A stretch of DNA of 12,919 nt, from NCBI GenBank assembly GCA_017501865.1, contig JAFVWD010000199.1, forward strand, positions 1-12,919, read 5' to 3'. The notes below the pieces were generated by a model. It was given only the letters and a program-made list of their open reading frames with translations, was not told the DNA's origin and ran no database searches. Position 1 is the first letter of the stretch, and every line of letters starts with the position of its first letter. Origin of the DNA: Clostridia bacterium. GTDB taxonomy: Bacteria; Bacillota; Clostridia; Oscillospirales; Acutalibacteraceae. Below, piece after piece: positions 4,251 to 12,470 of the stretch. A program made the position numbers and the translations under genes.

Positions 4251-6440
4251 ATGGATAATATTTTCAATGCTCAGTTCATAAGACAAAATGATGATTTAGG
4301 AACAGTTTGCCCTGTTTTCAGAAAGATTTTCTGGGCAGATAAGAAAGTGAGAAAAGCTACACTTTCTGTCAGTGCTTTAGGCTTTTATGAGGTGCATATT
4401 AATAATAACAGAGTCGGCAAATTCATTTTTGCACCGGGCTGGACAAGCTATGAAACACGCTTGCAGTACCAAAACTATAATGTTACAAAATATCTTGAGG
4501 AATGTAACACAATAGATATTGCAGTTGGTGTCGGAAGACGTTTCCATAACAGAAAAAACGAAGAATTACCATTTTTAAAAGCAAATGAAATTGCAGTAAT
4601 AGCTGCTTTAACAGTAGAGTATGAGGATGATACTGTTGAAGTTATTACTACTGATAAAACATGGGAATGTATGAAGAGTAATATTATCTATTCTGATATT
4701 TACAACGGTGAAAAGGTTGATTTTACAGTAGAATGTGAAGATAAATTTGCTGTCAAAGAGGTGCCTGTAGACAAAAAAATTCTCATCGAAACAGAAGGTG
4801 AGGAAACACATGAAATGGCTCGTCTTGATGCAGTAGAGCTTATTACTACACCAAAGGGTGAAAAGGTGATTGATTTCAAGCAGGAAATCACAGGTTATGT
4901 AGAGTGGGTAGTTCCTGCAAGAAAGGGCAATACCTTTATGCTGCAGCATGCTGAATTTTTAGATAAGGACGGCAATTTCTATACAGAAAATTTAAGAAGT
5001 GCAAAATGTGAAATAGAGGTAACTTCTAACGGTGTGGAGCAGGTTTACAAGCCTCACTTCTCATTCCAGGGTTTCAGATATATTAAATTAATCGGATTTA
5101 ATGACGATGAGATTAAATTAGAGAATTTTGCGGCAATTGTTGTATTTTCAAATATGAAGCGTACAGGCTTCTTTGCTTGCGGTCACGAAGATTTACAACA
5201 GCTTTACGAAAATATTGTTTGGGGTCAGAGGGGCAATTTCCTTGATGTTCCTACAGACTGCCCTCAGCGCGATGAAAGATTGGGCTGGACCGGTGATGCT
5301 CAGGTTTTTGCAAGAACTGCATCAATAAACTACAATACGCAGAAATTCTTCAGAAAATGGCTTCGTGATTTAGAGGCAGATCAGGTAGAGAACGGTTCTG
5401 TAAGCCACGTTATTCCTGCGGTGTGGGAGGGTGACGGCTCTGCTGCCTGGGGAGATGCCGCAATTATTGTTCCTTACCAGATGTACTTAGCTTATAACGA
5501 TACAAAAATTATTGAAGAGCAATGGGATTCAATGACTCGTTGGTTAAAATTCATAGAGTCAGAGGGTTCTGAAAAAGGACTTTGGGACAAGGGCGGTCAT
5601 TTCGGCGACTGGCTTTCACTTGATGCAGGTGATGAGGCAACAGGCGGTTTCACAGATCACAATTTAATTGCGACTGCAATGTATGCTTATAGCACAAGTC
5701 TTTTAATTAAAATGGGTAAGGTAGTAGGAAAAGATGTTTCTTACTATGAAGAAATGTATCCTGTAATAGTTGAGCAATACAGAAAAAATTATCTTAATAC
5801 AGGTAAGGTTGAGCACGAAACACAGACAGCGAATGTTTTAGCTCTTTACTTTAATCTTACAGATGACAGGGAAAGAGAAGCAAGCAAATTAGTTAAAGAT
5901 ATTGAAGAATGCGGTCACTTGAAAACAGGCTTTGTCGGAACACCGTACCTTCTTCACGTTTTAACAGATATAGGCAGAACCGATTTGGCATATAAACTTC
6001 TTCTTAAGGATACATTCCCGTCATGGCTTTACTCAGTTAAAATGGGCGCTACAACAATGTGGGAGCGCTGGGATGGTATGAAGCCTGACAGAAGCTTTGC
6101 AACACCTGAAATGAACTCATTCAACCACTACGCATACGGTGCTGTGGGCGACTGGATGTTCAGTACGGTTGCAGGTATTCGTCCTGATGAAAATGAACCG
6201 GGATATAAGCATATTATTTTTGAACCTCGCCCGAATAAAGAATTAGGTTACGCAAAAGCAAGGATTTTGACTGCTAACGGCGAAATAATATCTTCCTGGG
6301 AATATAAAGATGACAGTAATTTGTGTGAGTTTTCTTTCACAATTCCTGACGGTTCGCATGCTACACTTTATCTCGATGATGAAGAGTATGAATTTGTAAG
6401 CGGAACATATACTACAGAATTTGAATACAATGCAAAATGA
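4251..6440 (+). CDS. Alpha-L-rhamnosidase, glycoside hydrolase family 78
   Basis: This enzyme cleaves terminal alpha-L-rhamnose from plant glycosides, pectin side chains or bacterial polysaccharides, with inversion. The 729-residue protein has N-terminal beta-sandwich domains (roughly 1-300, including ALGFYEVHINNNRVG and FAPGWTSYETRLQYQNYNVT), then an (alpha/alpha)6 barrel and a short C-terminal beta domain from about 640. The GH78 hallmark DCPQRDERLGWTGD is at 336-349 and supplies the conserved acidic catalytic residues (Asp341, Glu342 and Asp349 region). TTMWERW around Glu605 and SFNHYAYG around His626 fit the second acidic site and sugar-binding residues. There is no signal peptide or membrane segment, so it probably acts in the cytoplasm on imported small rhamnosides. 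The ribosome binding site AAAGGAG lies 7 bases before the ATG. No transporter or rhamnose catabolic gene is visible. Confidence 0.92.
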   Translation: MDNIFNAQFIRQNDDLGTVCPVFRKIFWADKKVRKATLSVSALGFYEVHINNNRVGKFIFAPGWTSYETRLQYQNYNVTKYLEECNTIDIAVGVGRRFHNRKNEELPFLKANEIAVIAALTVEYEDDTVEVITTDKTWECMKSNIIYSDIYNGEKVDFTVECEDKFAVKEVPVDKKILIETEGEETHEMARLDAVELITTPKGEKVIDFKQEITGYVEWVVPARKGNTFMLQHAEFLDKDGNFYTENLRSAKCEIEVTSNGVEQVYKPHFSFQGFRYIKLIGFNDDEIKLENFAAIVVFSNMKRTGFFACGHEDLQQLYENIVWGQRGNFLDVPTDCPQRDERLGWTGDAQVFARTASINYNTQKFFRKWLRDLEADQVENGSVSHVIPAVWEGDGSAAWGDAAIIVPYQMYLAYNDTKIIEEQWDSMTRWLKFIESEGSEKGLWDKGGHFGDWLSLDAGDEATGGFTDHNLIATAMYAYSTSLLIKMGKVVGKDVSYYEEMYPVIVEQYRKNYLNTGKVEHETQTANVLALYFNLTDDREREASKLVKDIEECGHLKTGFVGTPYLLHVLTDIGRTDLAYKLLLKDTFPSWLYSVKMGATTMWERWDGMKPDRSFATPEMNSFNHYAYGAVGDWMFSTVAGIRPDENEPGYKHIIFEPRPNKELGYAKARILTANGEIISSWEYKDDSNLCEFSFTIPDGSHATLYLDDEEYEFVSGTYTTEFEYNAK

Positions 6441-6459
6441 TTTGACATTTTTTCTAAAA

Positions 6460-6479
6460 AACTAAAGTTAAATTTAGTT
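6460..6479. terminator. Weak A+T-rich hairpin after the rhamnosidase gene
   Basis: AACTAAA (6460-6466) and TTTAGTT (6473-6479) can form a 7-base-pair stem with a six-base loop, 20 bases after the stop. No T run follows, so it would be a poor intrinsic terminator. It is nevertheless the only hairpin I see between the rhamnosidase gene and the secreted protein gene. Confidence 0.25.
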
Positions 6480-6490
6480 ATTACATCACT

Positions 6491-6518
6491 TTGCTAATAG
6501 TGGAAAATGTGTTAAAAT
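6491..6518 (+). promoter_or_regulatory. Predicted promoter of the secreted repeat protein gene
   Basis: TTGCTA (6491-6496) and TAAAAT (6513-6518) are 16 bases apart, and the -10 is preceded by TGT, forming an extended TGnTAAAAT motif. The predicted start is near 6525. The leader carries a good GGAGGA ribosome binding site (6546-6551) about 8 bases before the ATG. Confidence 0.5.
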
Positions 6519-6558
6519 ATTATGCTGTAATCAAATTGAATCTTCGGAGGAAATAAAA

Positions 6559-9240
6559 ATGAAAAAAACATTAAGCTTGTTTTTGGCATTGATATTTGCA
6601 TTGGGAATTTGTTTTTCTGCCCCTGTAACTATTAATGCAAATGCACTTGAATCACAGGATGTTAATTATTCAGTAGAAGCATCAGGTTTTTCAGACGGTA
6701 AAATAACCTTCAGTGTATTTTTAGCACCAAATCAGACTATAGATAAGGCGCTGGTTTCTGTAAAATATGACCCTGCGGTGCTTTCAGTTTCTTCTGCAGG
6801 AGCTGCAACAGTTACTGACTCGGACGGTGAATTAACTGAGTCGGTACCGGGTGTATATGAGCACGATACCCCTTCTTATTCAAACGAGCATTATACTTTT
6901 GCGTATATAAACAGCAGTTCATATAAAATCGGAACGAATGCGAAGAAATTTGTAGAAATTACATTTCAATTGAAAGATGGTGCCGGTAAAGAAGCAACTG
7001 TTGTATTCTTGAATGGTGATTATACTTCTGAATCAGTTATAAAATCCTTTGTATCATTTTCAACTCTTTCAACACCTGAAATATCAGTAATTGAATCAAA
7101 GGCGAACGGACTTCGCTTTTCATGGAGTTCGGTAGAAGGTGCAGAGGGCTACAATATTTATAAAAAGACAGGCACAGACTTAGTAAGGGTTGCAACTGTC
7201 GCAAATCAGACTACAAGCTTTACTGATGTAGATGCAGTAAATAAGCAAACTAATACTTACGCGGTAACTGCAATGGATTCTGACGGCAGAGAAACACTCC
7301 TGAAAACATTTGAAGCAACATATGATTTCAGCTTAGAAGCACCGGAGGTTACTCTTGCAACTGAAAAGGGTGGCATAAGAATTTCCTGGAATTCTGTAGC
7401 TAATGCGGAGACGTATGATATTTATCGTTCTGCAAAAGCAAATAATTCATGGTCAGCTCTTACAAAAATAGCAACTGTCAGCGCAGAAAAAATAACATAT
7501 GTAGACACAACTGTTCTTTCAGGCGGTGTGTATAAATATGCCGTTTCTGCAGTAGCAGGCGCACACAAATCTGAACAAAAAACAAGCAATGATATAACAT
7601 ATTTAACAGCACCCGTAATTGTTTCAGCAGAGTCATCGGCAAAAGGTATAACCGTTACATGGAATAAGGTAAACGGCGCAAAGGGATATGATGTATTTAA
7701 AAAGACAAGAAACGGATTTGAAAAAATAGGTTCAACTACAGAGAATGCTTTGGCTTATACAGACAAGGATGTTGTTTCGGAAGTAACATATACATATGTT
7801 GTTGCAGCAAAGGATGCTAACGGAAATATAAGTCCTTATTCAGACGAAAGCTCGGTATATTTTGAATTCGTATTAGAAAGTCCTGTTGCACAGGTTGAAC
7901 GTGTAAAGGGCGGAATTGAAATATCATGGGAGCTTTTCCCGGGTGTTACCGGTTACAAAATTTACAGAGCAGAATTAGGTTCAGACAATGCATGGTCACA
8001 ATGGTCACAAATCGGCAGTGTAGGCGAAAACGTGACTAAATATTTAGATAAGAAAGTGGCTTCAAACGGAGTTTATACTTATGCAGTCGCTTCATTGTGC
8101 GACATAGGCGAAAGCAAGATTTCTGTAAACAATTCAATTCTTTATATAGGCGAGCCCGTTATAAATCTTGCAAAATCTACTGAAAGAGGTGTAACCTTTA
8201 CATGGTCATCAGTAGAAGGTTCGACAGGCTTTATAATTTATAAAAAAGTCGGTTCTGAAATGGTTAAATTAACAGATGTTGATGCTTCAACAACTGCTTA
8301 TACTGACACAGGTGTAGAATCAGGTAAAGCATATACTTATGCTGTAGCCGCGCTCGATCGCTTCGGTCAACCGGGTTTTTATACTGAATTTACAGTGACT
8401 TACCAGAAGCCGAAGGTAAATTTAGCAATACCTGCAGTAAAGGTAGCTAATACCGCAAAGGGTATAAAAGTAACCTGGAACAAAATAGCAAATGCAGAAA
8501 AATATGTAGTTTACCAGAGAACATATAACGCAAAGACTAAAAAGTGGAGTGGATGGAAAGCACTTAAAACAACAACAGGCTTAAGCTATGTTGATACAAC
8601 AGTAAAAATCGGTACAAATTACCGCTATACAGTAAAAGCTGTAAAGGGTAGCTCCGCAAGTAAGTTTACATCAACCGGCACAATTAAATATAATGTTGTT
8701 CCGTCCGTTAAGGTGGCAAATACATCAAGCGGTGTAAAGGTAACCTGGAGCACAGTAGCAAATGCGACAGGGTACACAATTTACTCTTCAACCTATAATG
8801 CAAAAACAAAAAAATGGTCAAGCTGGAAAAACCGTGGTACTGCAGGTAAAAATAAAACTGCTTGGGTAGACAAATCTGCAAAGAGCGGTACTTACTACAG
8901 ATACACAGTACGCGCAAGATATGGAAGTGCAGCAAGTAGTTTTAAGGCAAGTGCAAATATTTTGCGCTTAGCAAATCCGACAGTTAAGGCTGTTAAAGCT
9001 TCAAACGGAGTAAAAGTAACCTGGAACAAAATTGCAGGTGCTAAAAACTATAAGATTTACCGTGCAACATATACGAACGGCAAATGGAGCGGTTGGAGTG
9101 CAATAAAAACAACCAACAACAAAACATTTGCATATGTTGATAAAACTGCAAAGAAGGGTGTATATTATAAGTACACGGTCCGTGCAGTAAACGGAAAATC
9201 AGCAAGTGCATATACTGCAAGTAAAAATGTTAAGAGATAA
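6559..9240 (+). CDS. Secreted protein with a cohesin-like domain and eight fibronectin-III-like repeats
   Basis: The 893-residue product starts with a signal peptide (residues 1 to about 29: KK, a hydrophobic run, then cleavage near NANA/LE). Residues 35-165 look like a cohesin-type or carbohydrate-binding beta-sandwich (SVKYDPAVLSVSSAG, then YTFAYINSSS and FVEITFQLKDG). Eight beta-sandwich repeats of 85-91 residues follow, beginning near 172, 259, 350, 440, 532, 624, 714 and 805. Each has a G(I/V)xVTWxxVxGAxxYxIY core and a later Y(V/T)D...YxYxVxA core, as in fibronectin type III domains. The protein ends with the last repeat: no LPXTG, S-layer-homology, dockerin or transmembrane anchor is visible. 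Residues 624-893 hold 52 Lys/Arg and only four acidic residues, suggesting attachment to anionic wall polymers by charge. Its ligand is unknown; a role in surface adhesion or polysaccharide binding is inferred. Confidence 0.85.
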   Translation: MKKTLSLFLALIFALGICFSAPVTINANALESQDVNYSVEASGFSDGKITFSVFLAPNQTIDKALVSVKYDPAVLSVSSAGAATVTDSDGELTESVPGVYEHDTPSYSNEHYTFAYINSSSYKIGTNAKKFVEITFQLKDGAGKEATVVFLNGDYTSESVIKSFVSFSTLSTPEISVIESKANGLRFSWSSVEGAEGYNIYKKTGTDLVRVATVANQTTSFTDVDAVNKQTNTYAVTAMDSDGRETLLKTFEATYDFSLEAPEVTLATEKGGIRISWNSVANAETYDIYRSAKANNSWSALTKIATVSAEKITYVDTTVLSGGVYKYAVSAVAGAHKSEQKTSNDITYLTAPVIVSAESSAKGITVTWNKVNGAKGYDVFKKTRNGFEKIGSTTENALAYTDKDVVSEVTYTYVVAAKDANGNISPYSDESSVYFEFVLESPVAQVERVKGGIEISWELFPGVTGYKIYRAELGSDNAWSQWSQIGSVGENVTKYLDKKVASNGVYTYAVASLCDIGESKISVNNSILYIGEPVINLAKSTERGVTFTWSSVEGSTGFIIYKKVGSEMVKLTDVDASTTAYTDTGVESGKAYTYAVAALDRFGQPGFYTEFTVTYQKPKVNLAIPAVKVANTAKGIKVTWNKIANAEKYVVYQRTYNAKTKKWSGWKALKTTTGLSYVDTTVKIGTNYRYTVKAVKGSSASKFTSTGTIKYNVVPSVKVANTSSGVKVTWSTVANATGYTIYSSTYNAKTKKWSSWKNRGTAGKNKTAWVDKSAKSGTYYRYTVRARYGSAASSFKASANILRLANPTVKAVKASNGVKVTWNKIAGAKNYKIYRATYTNGKWSGWSAIKTTNNKTFAYVDKTAKKGVYYKYTVRAVNGKSASAYTASKNVKR
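7072..9237 (+). repeat. Eight tandem fibronectin-III-like repeat units inside the secreted protein gene
   Basis: The repeats have diverged at DNA level but are clear in protein. Units 1, 3 and 5 are the shorter type (YKK or FKK followed directly by a short hairpin). Units 2, 4, 6, 7 and 8 are longer, with an inserted Trp-containing strand (SWSALTK, AWSQWSQ, KKWSGWK, KKWSSWK, GKWSGWS). Units 6 and 7 share TYNAKTKKWS exactly, which points to recent duplication. Confidence 0.8.
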
Positions 9241-9265
9241 ATTTCTTAAATAAAGCAAGAAAAAC

Positions 9266-9299
9266 AGGTCTGTAAAAAACGAATGTTTTTTACAGACCT
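9266..9299. terminator. Two-way terminator between the secreted protein gene and dnaJ
   Basis: A perfect 15-base-pair stem (9266-9280 with 9285-9299) closes on the four-base loop GAAT. The plus-strand right arm already carries six T residues, followed by AATCTATTTG. On the minus strand the stem is followed by GTTTTTC, so it should also end the grpE-dnaK-dnaJ transcript about 50 bases after the dnaJ stop. Nothing else is seen in the 109-base gap. Confidence 0.85.
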
Positions 9300-9349
9300 A
9301 ATCTATTTGTATTAAAGAACTTTTCGGGATTTGTTAAAAGCAATATTAA

Positions 9350-10510
9350 TTATTTCTTTTTCTTTCCACCGAAAAAGCCTTTTTTCTCCTCAGGAGAAAC
9401 TTTTTTATTGCCGCTTGCTTCGTTAAATTGAAGAAGTAAATCCTTTTGCTTATCAGAAATATTTTTAGGTATAACAACTTTAATCTTGACAAGCTGGTCA
9501 CCGCGTCTTGTGCCGTTAACAACCTGAATACCCTTGCCCTTTAATTTGAATACATCTCCCGGCTGAGTACCTGCAGGTATGTTGTATTTTACCTGTCCGT
9601 CAAGTGTCGGAACGGTCAATTCATCACCAAGGGCAGCCTGAACAATAGAAATTTCTACTTCGCACCATACGTTGTAGCCATCTCTCTGGAAGAATGGATG
9701 CGGTTTTAATGAAACGGCAACTCTTAAATCACCGCTCGGGCCGCCGTTAAGACCGCGGTTGCCTTCACCACGAACTGTAAACATCTGACCGTCATCAATG
9801 CCGGCAGGAATCGTAATATCCTTTTTAATAGGACGTCTGATTCTTCCTGCTCCTTTACATTTTTGACAAGGAGTCGGGTTGTAAGTACCTTTACCGCCAC
9901 ATTTCGGGCATTGCTTCTGAGTAGAAATAACTCCGAACGGTGTGCGTTGCTGTGTATTAATCTGCCCACGACCGTTACATTCAGGGCAGGTTTGTGAAGA
10001 GGTACCTTTAGCGGCACCGCTGCCTGAGCACTCATCACAGGTTTCAATTCTCGGGAATTCAACATTTTTTGTGCAACCCTTTGCAGCTTCTTCAAAGGTT
10101 AAAGAAACTGTAATCTGAATGTCGTTACCGCGTCTTGGTGCATTTGGATTTGAGCGCGAAGAGCCTCCGCCAAAACCACCACCGAAGAAGGAACTGAAAA
10201 TATCACCCAAATCAAATTCCATACCGTCGCCGAATCCGCCAAAACCACCGAATCCGCCACCTTGACCGCCACCGAATGAAGGGTCAACACCGGCAAAACC
10301 GAAGCGGTCATATTTTTCTTTCTTTTCTGCATCAGAAAGGATTTCATATGCCTCATTTACTTCTTTGAATTTTGCCTCAGCCTCTTTGTTGTCCGGGTTT
10401 AAATCGGGGTGGTATTTTTTAGCTAATTGGCGATATGATTTTTTAATTTCGTCTTGAGAAGCCCCTTTTGAAAGTCCGAGGACTTCATAATAATCTCTTT
10501 TATCTGCCAT
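9350..10510 (-). CDS. dnaJ: Chaperone protein DnaJ (Hsp40)
   Basis: DnaJ delivers unfolded proteins to DnaK and stimulates its ATPase activity. The 386-residue protein has a complete type I layout. The J domain (1-70) carries His34-Pro35-Asp36. A Gly/Phe-rich segment (about 79-118) contains the GDIFSSFFGGG motif. The zinc-binding region has four CxxCxGxG motifs with cysteines at 158/161, 175/178, 201/204 and 215/218. The C-terminal substrate-binding domains include DLRVAVSLKPHPFFQRDG. The C-terminus is Lys/Gly-rich (FFGGKKKK). It is third in the operon after grpE and dnaK, 70 bases beyond the dnaK stop; an AAAGG ribosome binding site lies 8 bases before the ATG, and a hairpin lies in between. 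Confidence 0.97.
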   Translation of the reverse strand: MADKRDYYEVLGLSKGASQDEIKKSYRQLAKKYHPDLNPDNKEAEAKFKEVNEAYEILSDAEKKEKYDRFGFAGVDPSFGGGQGGGFGGFGGFGDGMEFDLGDIFSSFFGGGFGGGSSRSNPNAPRRGNDIQITVSLTFEEAAKGCTKNVEFPRIETCDECSGSGAAKGTSSQTCPECNGRGQINTQQRTPFGVISTQKQCPKCGGKGTYNPTPCQKCKGAGRIRRPIKKDITIPAGIDDGQMFTVRGEGNRGLNGGPSGDLRVAVSLKPHPFFQRDGYNVWCEVEISIVQAALGDELTVPTLDGQVKYNIPAGTQPGDVFKLKGKGIQVVNGTRRGDQLVKIKVVIPKNISDKQKDLLLQFNEASGNKKVSPEEKKGFFGGKKKK

Positions 10511-10536
10511 GGTTTAAACCTTTCTACATACTGACA

Positions 10537-10560
10537 ACAGAACTCTTTGCGGAGTTCTGT
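10537..10560 (-). promoter_or_regulatory. Intercistronic hairpin between dnaK and dnaJ
   Basis: ACAGAACTC (10537-10545) and GAGTTCTGT (10552-10560) form a perfect 9-base-pair stem with a six-base loop, and TGAC/GTCA flanks could extend it past a one-base bulge. On the minus strand no T run follows, so it is not a classic terminator. It sits about 20 bases after the dnaK stop and 26 bases before the dnaJ start. It may stabilise the dnaK message, mark a processing point or lower dnaJ expression. Confidence 0.6.
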
Positions 10561-10580
10561 CATCAATAAATTATTACAAA

Positions 10581-12428
10581 TTATTCGTTTACATCTGTGA
10601 AAGGTGCTTCATAGTAGCCGTTTTCATCAGTGCCACCTTGTGCGGCATTAGGGTCAAAGCCCTGAGCTTGTGATGGGTCGAAGCCTTGTGCACCACCTGC
10701 AGCCTTGTAAAGCTTTTCAGAAATTTCATAGAATTTTGCCTGAAGTGCTTCTTGCTTTGTTTTAATAAGGTTAATATCTTCACCTTTGAGTGCTTCTTTT
10801 AATTCATCAACCTGTGAAGAAATTGCTGTTTTGTCAGCTTCTTCAAGCTTGTCGCCGTTTTCTTCAAGGATTTTTTCGCATTGGAATACCATCTGGTCAG
10901 CGCCGTTACGGATATCAACAGCTTCTTTGCGTTGTTTATCTTCTTCAGCGAACTGCTCTGCTTCTTTAACAGCTTTTTCAATGTCTTCCTTGCTCATATT
11001 TGAAGAAGAGGTAATTGAAATTGACTGTTCTTTACCTGTACCAAGGTCTTTTGCGGAAACATGAACAATACCGTTTGCGTCAATGTCAAAGGTAACTTCA
11101 ATTTGCGGAGTACCTCTGCGTGCAGGAAGAATTCCGTCAAGGTGGAACATACCAAGAGTTTTGTTGTCCTTAGCAAATTCTCTTTCACCCTGTAAAACGT
11201 GAATTTCAACAGATGTCTGATTATCTGCAGCAGTTGAGAAAATCTGACTCTTCTTAGTAGGAATAGTTGTATTTCTTTCAATGATTTTTGTGCAAACAGA
11301 ACCGAGTGTTTCAATACCGAGTGAAAGAGGAGTAACATCCAAGAGAAGAAGACCTTTAACGTCGCCGCCTAAAACACCGGCCTGAAGTGCTGCACCAATA
11401 GCAACACATTCGTCAGGGTTAATGCCCTTGAAAGGCTCTTTACCTGTGTAAGATTTAACAGCATCCTGAACAGCAGGGATTCTTGAAGAACCACCAACCA
11501 TAAGAACCTTGTCAATTTCAGAGGTTTTAAGACCTGAGTCAGAAATTGCCTGACGTACAGGACCCATTGTTGCCTCAACAAGGTCTGCTGTGAGTTCGTT
11601 GAATTTAGCTCTTGTAAGAGTTGTGTCGAGGTGTAAAGGACCTGCTTCTGTCATTGTTATAAATGGTAAGTTAATAGCAGAAGAGGTAACACCCGAAAGT
11701 TCAATTTTTGCTTTTTCTGCAGCTTCTTTAAGTCTTTGCATTGCCATTTTGTCGCCCTTTAAGTCAATGCCGTTTTCCTTTTTGAATTCAGCTGCAAGCC
11801 AGTCAATAATTCTCTGGTCGAAGTCGTCACCACCAAGGTTGTTGTTACCTGCAGTAGCAAGAACTTCCTGAACACCCTCGCCCATTTCAATAATTGAAAC
11901 GTCGAAGGTACCACCGCCAAGGTCGTAAACCATAACCTTCTGGTCATTTTCCTTGTCGATACCGTAAGCAAGAGCAGCTGCGGTAGGTTCGTTTATAATT
12001 CTTTTAACCTCTAAGCCCGCAATTTTACCTGCGTCTTTTGTAGCCTGACGCTGTGAGTCTGTGAAGTAAGCAGGAACAGTAATAACTGCTTCTGTAACCT
12101 TGTCACCAAGATAACTTTCTGCATCTGCTTTAAGCTTGCTTAAAATCATAGCAGAAATTTCTTGAGGTGTGTACTTTTTGTCATCAATAGTAACTTTGTA
12201 GTCAGAACCCATTTGTCTTTTTATAGATGCAACAGTTCTGTCAGGATTTGCAACAGCCTGACGTTTTGCTACCTGACCTACAAGTCTTTCGCCAGATTTT
12301 GAGAAACCAACAACAGAAGGTGTAGTTCTGTTGCCTTCAACGTTAGCAATAACTACCGGTTCGCCACCTTCGATAACTGCAACGCAAGAGTTTGTTGTAC
12401 CTAAGTCAATACCAATTGTTTTAGCCAT
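10581..12428 (-). CDS. dnaK: Molecular chaperone DnaK (Hsp70)
   Basis: DnaK binds exposed hydrophobic segments of client proteins in an ATP-controlled cycle with DnaJ and GrpE in the cytoplasm. The 615-residue protein has the ATP phosphate loop GIDLGTTNSC near the N-terminus, the second phosphate loop DLGGGTFDVS (169-178), the adenosine-site VGGSSRIPAV (311-320), the hydrophobic interdomain linker GLLLLDVT (359-366), the peptide-binding beta domain and a helical lid. Between NPDRTVASIKRQMG and the TPQEIS motif it lacks the roughly 24-residue loop of the E. coli protein, as is typical of Gram-positive DnaK. The tail is Gln/Gly/Pro-rich and ends in PFTDVNE rather than an EVVDDDK-like end. The GGAGG ribosome binding site is 9 bases before the ATG, and grpE ends 42 bases upstream. 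Confidence 0.98.
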   Translation of the reverse strand: MAKTIGIDLGTTNSCVAVIEGGEPVVIANVEGNRTTPSVVGFSKSGERLVGQVAKRQAVANPDRTVASIKRQMGSDYKVTIDDKKYTPQEISAMILSKLKADAESYLGDKVTEAVITVPAYFTDSQRQATKDAGKIAGLEVKRIINEPTAAALAYGIDKENDQKVMVYDLGGGTFDVSIIEMGEGVQEVLATAGNNNLGGDDFDQRIIDWLAAEFKKENGIDLKGDKMAMQRLKEAAEKAKIELSGVTSSAINLPFITMTEAGPLHLDTTLTRAKFNELTADLVEATMGPVRQAISDSGLKTSEIDKVLMVGGSSRIPAVQDAVKSYTGKEPFKGINPDECVAIGAALQAGVLGGDVKGLLLLDVTPLSLGIETLGSVCTKIIERNTTIPTKKSQIFSTAADNQTSVEIHVLQGEREFAKDNKTLGMFHLDGILPARRGTPQIEVTFDIDANGIVHVSAKDLGTGKEQSISITSSSNMSKEDIEKAVKEAEQFAEEDKQRKEAVDIRNGADQMVFQCEKILEENGDKLEEADKTAISSQVDELKEALKGEDINLIKTKQEALQAKFYEISEKLYKAAGGAQGFDPSQAQGFDPNAAQGGTDENGYYEAPFTDVNE

Positions 12429-12470
12429 AATTAATTACCTCCAAAGATTGTTTATAATTTAGATTATTGT

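Noticed and set aside
6442..6470. A TTGACA box right after the rhamnosidase stop as the promoter of the secreted protein gene
   Set aside because: No acceptable -10 box lies 16-18 bases downstream. The pair at 6491-6518 is better placed and has an extended -10.
8428..9237. A CRISPR or short tandem DNA repeat array in the secreted protein gene
   Set aside because: The repetition is at protein level, in units of about 270 bases with diverged DNA, inside one uninterrupted reading frame.
9724..10356. Two alternative minus-strand frames inside dnaJ (85 and 123 codons)
   Set aside because: They are out-of-frame shadows of dnaJ with no initiation signals and unlikely composition.
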